This document shows, one piece after another, positions 6,217 to 10,093 of a DNA stretch of 10,093 bases. Both the position numbers and the translations under genes were made by a program. This stretch comes from Candidatus Brocadia sp. (GTDB taxonomy: Bacteria; Planctomycetota; Brocadiia; Brocadiales; Brocadiaceae). Numbering within the stretch: the first letter of the stretch is position 1; each line of letters starts with the position of its first letter. The notes under the pieces are model-generated. The model did no database searches. It was not told the origin of the DNA and saw nothing but the letters and a program-made list of their open reading frames with translations. Where the stretch lies: positions 1 through 10,093 of the forward strand of contig JAUQXU010000074.1 in assembly GCA_030837935.1 (NCBI GenBank), read 5' to 3'.

Positions 6217-6840
6217 TCATGGAAAAACAGGGTTGTTCTTGCATTTTACTAGCCGACACATCTCTAAAAAGTTGACTCGGCGTTCGCATAATATAGAAAG
6301 ATTGGCACACCGTAATAACTCATCTAAATCAACATGCTTTCCTAAACCAGCCTTGTCTCTAAGCGGAGAAATAAATTCCTCGAAGCGGGAGATAATTTTG
6401 TTGTTACAACCGGTATAATTTAATATAAAAATTTCCCCATCCTTTTTACATACCCTTTTGATTTCGTTTAAAGTACGTAATGGCTCAGGCACAACCGTGA
6501 TAACATGGGAGGCAATAACCTTATCAAAGGTGTTGTCCGCAAAGGTCATAGATGACGCGTCCATGTTATAAAGATCTACGTTGGATAGCCGATAATACTG
6601 TTTTTTCATCTCTGCTTTGTCTAACATTTCCTGACTAATGTCTATTCCAACTACCTTGGCATTATGGGGATACAAAGGTAACGATAATCCAGTACCCACG
6701 CCAACTTCAAGTATGGTTTCATTAGCTTTCACATTCATCATGTGAAAAGCGACGTATCTTCCATGTTCAAAAATCTTCCCAAAGAAGCCATCATAAATCC
6801 ATGAGTAAAAAGAGTATACTTTTTTAATGTGCTCGCTCAT
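6217..6840 (-). CDS. Class I SAM methyltransferase, PmtA-like (phospholipid N-methyltransferase type)
   Basis: From ATG 6840 the protein has 207 residues and begins MSEHIKKVYSFYSWIYDGFFG. The features are typical of the Rhodobacter-type PmtA/UbiE-like group: FEHGR, then motif I ILEVGVGTGLSLPLYP, the acidic GIDISQEML and NMDASSMTFADNTFDKV. PmtA methylates phosphatidylethanolamine at the membrane using SAM, but related enzymes methylate other substrates, so the substrate is inferred only. A longer reading from ATG 6879 would overlap dacB and add 13 residues not expected in the family; the shorter start is preferred although it has no clear Shine-Dalgarno. It is the last gene of the row, eight bases after the dacB stop, and translational coupling is likely. 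Confidence 0.75.
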   Translation of the reverse strand: MSEHIKKVYSFYSWIYDGFFGKIFEHGRYVAFHMMNVKANETILEVGVGTGLSLPLYPHNAKVVGIDISQEMLDKAEMKKQYYRLSNVDLYNMDASSMTFADNTFDKVIASHVITVVPEPLRTLNEIKRVCKKDGEIFILNYTGCNNKIISRFEEFISPLRDKAGLGKHVDLDELLRCANLSILCERRVNFLEMCRLVKCKNNPVFP

Positions 6841-6848
6841 AAAGATTT

Positions 6849-8339
6849 TTAATGATAACAGTCTACCAAAGCCTTGCAAATATCATCTTGTATTTTCCGG
6901 ACCAAACAAAGATCTTTGAAATTGTTCATTAAAATTGAAAAGGCAAGCACGTCGCCGTTCCTGGTATCAACATACCCAGAAAGCGCAGATGCCCTTGCAA
7001 TGTATCCAGTTTTTGCATGAATTTTATTTTTGTAGTGTGGTGCAATCATTCGACGGCGCAATCCTCCATCTGTTCCCGAAGTGGGTAAAGAGTCCAACAG
7101 CACCTTTCCGTGTGGATGTTTACTCATATACGCAAGAATGGTGGTTATCATTGTGGGTGAAAGTCGGTTTCCTTTCGAAAGGCCGCATCCATCATCAATA
7201 TGATATTCCTCAGGTTGAAACCCCAATTTGGCCATAAAATCATGAACAACCTCTATCCCAGCGGCTAAAGTCCCGCTGCCTTTAATTTGTGCCCCCAGGG
7301 TTTTTATTATTTGCTCAGCATAAAAGTTCTGGCTCTGTTTATTTGTTACAAATATGGTTTGCTCCATTGAAGAAGTGGTTTGTGCAATTACCTCCAAGTC
7401 AGTCTTAAGGGATTCGCCTTCTTTAATTAAACGGGCACTCCCCTGCACGGCGATACCATTTTTTTCCAGAATTTCCTTAAATACTGTTGCAAGGTAAAGA
7501 GCTGGATTGTGAACACTCACCCACGTCTTCTTGGGGGGTGCATTGACCCAAAACTTACCTTTGATAAATATATGATTTGTTTCAGGTTTTCGGTATATGG
7601 AATATGCATGTTCTTTTTTGTTGAGGGTATAAACACAGGTATTGAAGATGGTAAAATATGATGTATCGGGATCTACTAAAAGCGTTACAACACTTCCCGG
7701 TTTTTTTCTTGGAATAAGAGTGATATCGACGCAGTTGTCATTGAAGGATAACCCACAACTCGGGGCACAATACCATTCCGACAACTGGTTTTCTGGCCAA
7801 TTTGAATCTGTATATTTACGATCAAATATACTGTCGTCAGCTATGATATCTCCCGTGATTACTTGAATACCTCTGTTTTTTAGAGCATGCGCCCAGGATT
7901 CAGGAATGGCTAAAATATTGCCATCGTAAAATCTACCCGATATATTCGGGTCTCCACCTCCTCTGATAATAATGTCTCCGAGAAACTCGCCTGAGTCTGT
8001 TATTCTGCCGTGGGTTTCAACACGTGTTTTATATTCAAAGTCAGGACCGAGAAACTCTAAGGCAGCAGATGTAGTAAGAATTTTCATATTCGATGCGACA
8101 CTGAATAAATCATCGTTTCGATAATTGAATAAAGAGGAGTTTTTGTTAACGGATACAATACTAATACCATACGATACGTTTTTCAAGGATGGATTTTTTA
8201 GTAAAGGCAGGAGGCGCTTGTTGAGATCGTTTGAATTGGTTATCTTTGCTTCTAAAAAGGTGATAAAAAACACGCCGAAAATCAATAGAAAAACAAAGAT
8301 ATTACAACATACTTTTAATTTGAATTTGCAACAATACAT
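6849..8339 (-). CDS. dacB: D-alanyl-D-alanine carboxypeptidase/endopeptidase (PBP4, peptidase S13)
   Basis: This enzyme trims and cuts peptide cross-links of peptidoglycan in the periplasm. The 496-residue length is typical of the family. A hydrophobic segment at 13-29 after Lys/Cys-rich residues gives an uncleaved anchor or signal peptide (FLEA-KIT at 28-34). The nucleophile motif is Ser83-Asn-Met-Lys86, the second motif lies in DGCGLSKGN (383-391), and the Lys-Thr-Gly triad is 443-445 (HAKTGYIARASALSGYV). The large inserted domain of PBP4-type enzymes fits the distance between the first and second motifs. The start at ATG 8339 lacks a clear Shine-Dalgarno. It lies 25 bases behind the receiver gene and eight bases ahead of the PmtA-like gene, so wall and membrane-lipid genes share the unit. 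Confidence 0.93.
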   Translation of the reverse strand: MYCCKFKLKVCCNIFVFLLIFGVFFITFLEAKITNSNDLNKRLLPLLKNPSLKNVSYGISIVSVNKNSSLFNYRNDDLFSVASNMKILTTSAALEFLGPDFEYKTRVETHGRITDSGEFLGDIIIRGGGDPNISGRFYDGNILAIPESWAHALKNRGIQVITGDIIADDSIFDRKYTDSNWPENQLSEWYCAPSCGLSFNDNCVDITLIPRKKPGSVVTLLVDPDTSYFTIFNTCVYTLNKKEHAYSIYRKPETNHIFIKGKFWVNAPPKKTWVSVHNPALYLATVFKEILEKNGIAVQGSARLIKEGESLKTDLEVIAQTTSSMEQTIFVTNKQSQNFYAEQIIKTLGAQIKGSGTLAAGIEVVHDFMAKLGFQPEEYHIDDGCGLSKGNRLSPTMITTILAYMSKHPHGKVLLDSLPTSGTDGGLRRRMIAPHYKNKIHAKTGYIARASALSGYVDTRNGDVLAFSILMNNFKDLCLVRKIQDDICKALVDCYH

Positions 8340-8364
8340 AAGTCTTGCAATAATAAGAAAGAAA

Positions 8365-8784
8365 TCATTTCTTAGTTTTTGAGTACGACCTTGTTTTTTT
8401 TGTTACAACCGAGGCAAATCGTGCCTTTAATAAGTTCTCAATCGTTTGCAAGACAAACGTTGGCTCTAAAGGCTTTATGATAAAAACATTCACGCCGGCT
8501 TTCATGAAAGATGATTCAAGTCGTTTTGATTTTTGGTTGCTGATCACGATAACGGGTATGTTTGAAATTATCTTTCTTATTTCGTACAAAATTTCTACGC
8601 CAGAAATTTCCTGAACCGTTGAACTAATTATTACAAGATCCATCTTTCTTTCTTGAAGTATGGTTAATGCCACTTGTTTACTAAGGGCGACTTCTGTTTC
8701 ATAGCCATTCTGCTCAAATAGATCCCTTAACGCATCGACTGTTTGACGTTCATCTTCTACGATCAATATCCTTGCAGAAGGCAT
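8365..8784 (-). CDS. Stand-alone response-regulator receiver protein lacking the phospho-acceptor Asp
   Basis: This 139-residue protein consists of one CheY-like receiver domain plus a Lys/Ser-rich tail (TKKTRSYSKTKK) with no output domain. Acidic pocket residues are present (Glu10-Asp11-Glu12) as is the conserved Lys104-Pro105 (FIIKPLEP); Ser82 occupies the switch Thr/Ser position. Aligning DLVIISSTVQEISG (49-62) with CheY DFVISDWNMPNMDG places Ser54 where the phosphorylated Asp57 of CheY is. The domain should thus not be regulated by normal phosphorylation and may act by protein contacts (pseudo-receiver). A GGGGG stretch just before ATG 8784 acts as a ribosome binding site with short spacing. 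It lies between smpB and dacB on the same strand. No histidine kinase is nearby. Confidence 0.8.
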   Translation of the reverse strand: MPSARILIVEDERQTVDALRDLFEQNGYETEVALSKQVALTILQERKMDLVIISSTVQEISGVEILYEIRKIISNIPVIVISNQKSKRLESSFMKAGVNVFIIKPLEPTFVLQTIENLLKARFASVVTKKTRSYSKTKK

Positions 8785-8832
8785 ATTCCCCCTTTCACTT
8801 TTTTTAGCGGATTGCCATAAAGCCTTCTAAAC

Positions 8833-9270
8833 TTATCTCATGGCTCTCTGGATTTCCCTCTCAATGGTACGTTTTTTTATATCTTCACGCTTATCGATAG
8901 TTGTCTTCCCTCTCACAAGGGCAAGTTCTACCTTTACACGTCCTTCCTTATAGTATAAAGATAAAGGAATTATAGTATATCCCTTTTGTTTAACTTTCCC
9001 AATAAGCTTGTTAATTTCTCTTTTATGCAAAAGCAGCTTTCGAAGCCTTTTAGGCTCATGATTTTGCCTATTTCCTTGTTTATATTGTCCAATATGCATT
9101 TCATGGATAAAAATTTCATTATTGCTAATATGGGCAAAACTTTCGCTGATACTTACATCCTTATTCCGAATCGATTTGACTTCTGTTCCTGTAAGTACAA
9201 TGCCTGCCTCAATCTTTTCCAAGATTTCATATTGGAAGTATGCTTTCCTATTCTTGGCAATAATTTCCAT
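8833..9270 (-). CDS. smpB: SsrA-binding protein SmpB (trans-translation)
   Basis: SmpB binds tmRNA and delivers it to stalled ribosomes to tag incomplete proteins and release the ribosome. The protein has 145 residues, near the usual 150-160. Diagnostic features are IIAKNRKAYFQYEILEKIEAG, GTEVKSIRNKDVSISESF, the YKQGNRQNHEPKRLRKLLLHKREI loop (residues 63-86), and the basic C-terminal tail KREDIKKRTIEREIQRAMR that probes the decoding centre. The start at ATG 9270 fits the family N-terminus, but no Shine-Dalgarno precedes it. It heads a minus-strand row with the receiver gene 48 bases downstream. The tmRNA gene itself is not seen in the window. Confidence 0.95.
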   Translation of the reverse strand: MEIIAKNRKAYFQYEILEKIEAGIVLTGTEVKSIRNKDVSISESFAHISNNEIFIHEMHIGQYKQGNRQNHEPKRLRKLLLHKREINKLIGKVKQKGYTIIPLSLYYKEGRVKVELALVRGKTTIDKREDIKKRTIEREIQRAMR

Positions 9271-9370
9271 GGTATAGTGATTTACAAATAATTGTCAAAT
9301 AACCAAAAGAATAACGGAGAAGCGTAACATATTGTCAACGTTAATGCAAGGTCAATTTATTAAATTTCCA

Positions 9371-9399
9371 TTGACTTGAATATTTAGATTCTTTAGAAT
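9371..9399 (+). promoter_or_regulatory. Promoter of tRNA-Leu
   Basis: TTGACT (9371-9376) and TAGAAT (9394-9399) are separated by 17 bases. Transcription would start around 9406, only a few bases before the mature tRNA 5' end at 9409, so the tRNA has its own start site divergent from smpB. Confidence 0.65.
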
Positions 9400-9408
9400 T
9401 CACAACGA

Positions 9409-9492
9409 GCCGAAGTGGCGGAATTGGCAGACGCGCTAGATTCAGGGTCTAGTCCCGGTAACGGGGTCAGGGTTCAACTCCCTGCTTCGGCA
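9409..9492 (+). tRNA. tRNA-Leu, anticodon CAG
   Basis: The acceptor stem GCCGAAG (9409-9415) pairs with CTTCGGC (9485-9491), followed by discriminator A 9492. The anticodon stem CTAGA/TCTAG encloses loop TTCAGGG with anticodon CAG, which reads CUG. A long variable arm (CCCGGTAACGGG) marks a class II tRNA as expected for Leu, and the T-arm has GGTTCAACTCC. The 3' CCA is not encoded and must be added by the CCA-adding enzyme. Confidence 0.97.
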
Positions 9493-9560
9493 AATTTTAC
9501 CTATCATATTTGCAAATACTTATAACTATATTGTGCCTCAAAAATCTCTCCCACTATATA

Positions 9561-9580
9561 GCTAAATTTATTAATTTAGC
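9561..9580. repeat. Perfect hairpin, 8-bp arms
   Basis: GCTAAATT (9561-9568) is repeated inverted as AATTTAGC (9573-9580) around a TATT loop. It lies 69 bases behind the tRNA. No T run follows, so it is not a typical intrinsic terminator, though it may protect or help process the tRNA 3' trailer. Confidence 0.6.
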
Positions 9581-9620
9581 ATAAGAATCATCTGATCAAA
9601 AGAAAAGATCGAAACTATTA

Positions 9621-9655
9621 AGGCGTACCCATTTGTCTAAATAAAGGGTACGCTT
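9621..9655. repeat. Inverted repeat with 10-bp arms
   Basis: AGGCGTACCC (9621-9630) pairs with GGGTACGCTT (9646-9655), nine Watson-Crick pairs and one G-T, around a 15-base A/T-rich loop. These GC-rich arms stand out in AT-rich DNA. There is no T tract after either arm. Confidence 0.6.
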
Positions 9656-9679
9656 ATAACCCTCCGATAGTGTCTAATT

Positions 9680-9754
9680 GCATCGAATTTCTCGCCCCCC
9701 ATGCATGGTCATATTACTCATAAAACCATAGTATATACGGTTGAAATTCGATGC
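9680..9754. repeat. Perfect 12-bp inverted repeat spanning 75 bases
   Basis: GCATCGAATTTC (9680-9691) recurs inverted as GAAATTCGATGC (9743-9754) without mismatch. The 51-base interior holds a CCATGCATGG palindrome (9699-9708) preceded by a C run, and GTATATAC. No target-site duplication flanks the arms and no transposase is present, so a MITE is possible but not shown; a protein-binding site or RNA stem is equally possible. Confidence 0.6.
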
Positions 9755-9837
9755 TATCCTTTTCGTATCTTAATTTTATTTTAATTTCCCCTCCTTATGA
9801 CGCAATTTGAAAGAAGCTATGAATAGTGCTTGTGTTA

Positions 9838-9857
9838 TTAACATCGATAGATGTTAA
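9838..9857. repeat. Perfect hairpin with 8-bp arms
   Basis: TTAACATC (9838-9845) is followed after GATA by GATGTTAA (9850-9857). The word TGTTAAATA occurs in and beside it and again near 9892-9900. It could be a binding site for a dimeric regulator or part of an origin-like region. Confidence 0.5.
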
Positions 9858-9935
9858 ATAAAGACATATAAATATTGTTCTATGTTCTTTGTGTTAAATA
9901 TGTTGAATATAAGAGCATTTCTATTAATTAACTGA

Positions 9936-9955
9936 CAATCCACAAGTTATCAACA
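9936..9955 (+). other. Two tandem DnaA-box-like words
   Basis: CAATCCACA (9936-9944) differs from the DnaA box TTATCCACA at two positions, and TTATCAACA (9947-9955) at one; they are two bases apart in the same direction. A third, weaker word TTATTAACA lies at 9835-9843. The surroundings are very AT-rich. Such words arise by chance in AT-rich DNA, so this is only suggestive of DnaA binding. Confidence 0.3.
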
Positions 9956-10093
9956 TTTTGTTTTTTTAATATAGCAAATTTATGGAAAGAAGTTTTTAAT
10001 TATAAACTATTAAGTTAATGCGGCATAATGGCAGAAAAGAATTATGTGTTTCTAAGTTTCAATTTAATATGAGATTACAAACATAAATATTCT

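Larger units (their letters stand above)
9493..10093. other. AT-rich gene-free region with inverted repeats
   Basis: No protein gene or known RNA gene is seen; every open frame is short and without a ribosome binding site. The stretch holds several perfect inverted repeats and DnaA-box-like words, listed separately. It becomes more AT-rich towards the window end. It could be a long intergenic region upstream of a gene beyond 10093, a structured RNA locus or a replication-related region. Confidence 0.5.

Noticed and set aside
6093..6275. 60-codon plus-strand frame behind the terminator
   Set aside because: No ribosome binding site; part overlaps the 3' end of the PmtA-like gene and the composition looks non-coding.
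9561..9655. Intrinsic terminator for the tRNA
   Set aside because: Both hairpins lack a following T tract on the plus strand.
9680..9754. CRISPR repeat or insertion sequence
   Set aside because: There is only one inverted pair, no direct-repeat array with spacers, no transposase and no target-site duplication.
9493..10093. tmRNA (ssrA) gene, expected near smpB
   Set aside because: No tRNA-Ala-like acceptor/T-arm ends, no tag-peptide frame and no CCA-ending segment could be found.

Overview
This 10,093-base window looks like an AT-rich, Gram-negative-type bacterial chromosome segment. It carries a penicillin-binding protein 4 type DD-peptidase with an N-terminal export segment, SmpB, a PmtA-like methyltransferase and exported proteins. 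The gene set and base composition would suit a planctomycete of the anammox group, but no diagnostic marker is present, so the lineage assignment is weak.

Left part (1-2138, plus strand): a GC-richer ArsM-like SAM methyltransferase is interrupted by a single in-frame TGA at 696-698. The frame stays open for another 49 codons and the continued protein matches the family C-terminus. The TGA falls exactly where relatives carry a conserved Cys. Eleven bases after it starts a perfect 7-bp hairpin with a GUU loop (710-726), the geometry of a bacterial SECIS element. I therefore read the gene as a 252-residue selenoprotein rather than a 202-residue protein. A two-domain multicopper oxidase with its own ribosome binding site follows.

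Middle part (2224-4723, minus strand): a unit starts from a good sigma-70 promoter (4696-4723). It contains a small glycine-rich membrane protein, an endonuclease III-like HhH-GPD/Fe-S protein, a radical SAM protein broken by single-base indels, and a remnant of an AmmeMemoRadiSam-type radical SAM enzyme (AmrS) that has lost its core. The last two share an ATGA stop/start overlap. This end of the unit is either decaying or affected by sequence errors; the large internal deletion in the AmrS remnant favours true decay.

Next (5121-6043, plus strand): a self-contained unit holds a consensus promoter, an exported protein of unknown function and a strong rho-independent terminator.

Right part (9270-6217, minus strand): a compact gene row smpB - stand-alone receiver protein (phospho-acceptor Asp replaced by Ser) - dacB - PmtA-like methyltransferase, with gaps of 48, 25 and 8 bases. 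Divergent from smpB lies a tRNA-Leu(CAG) with its own promoter. The last 600 bases contain no gene but hold several perfect inverted repeats and two DnaA-box-like words in very AT-rich DNA.
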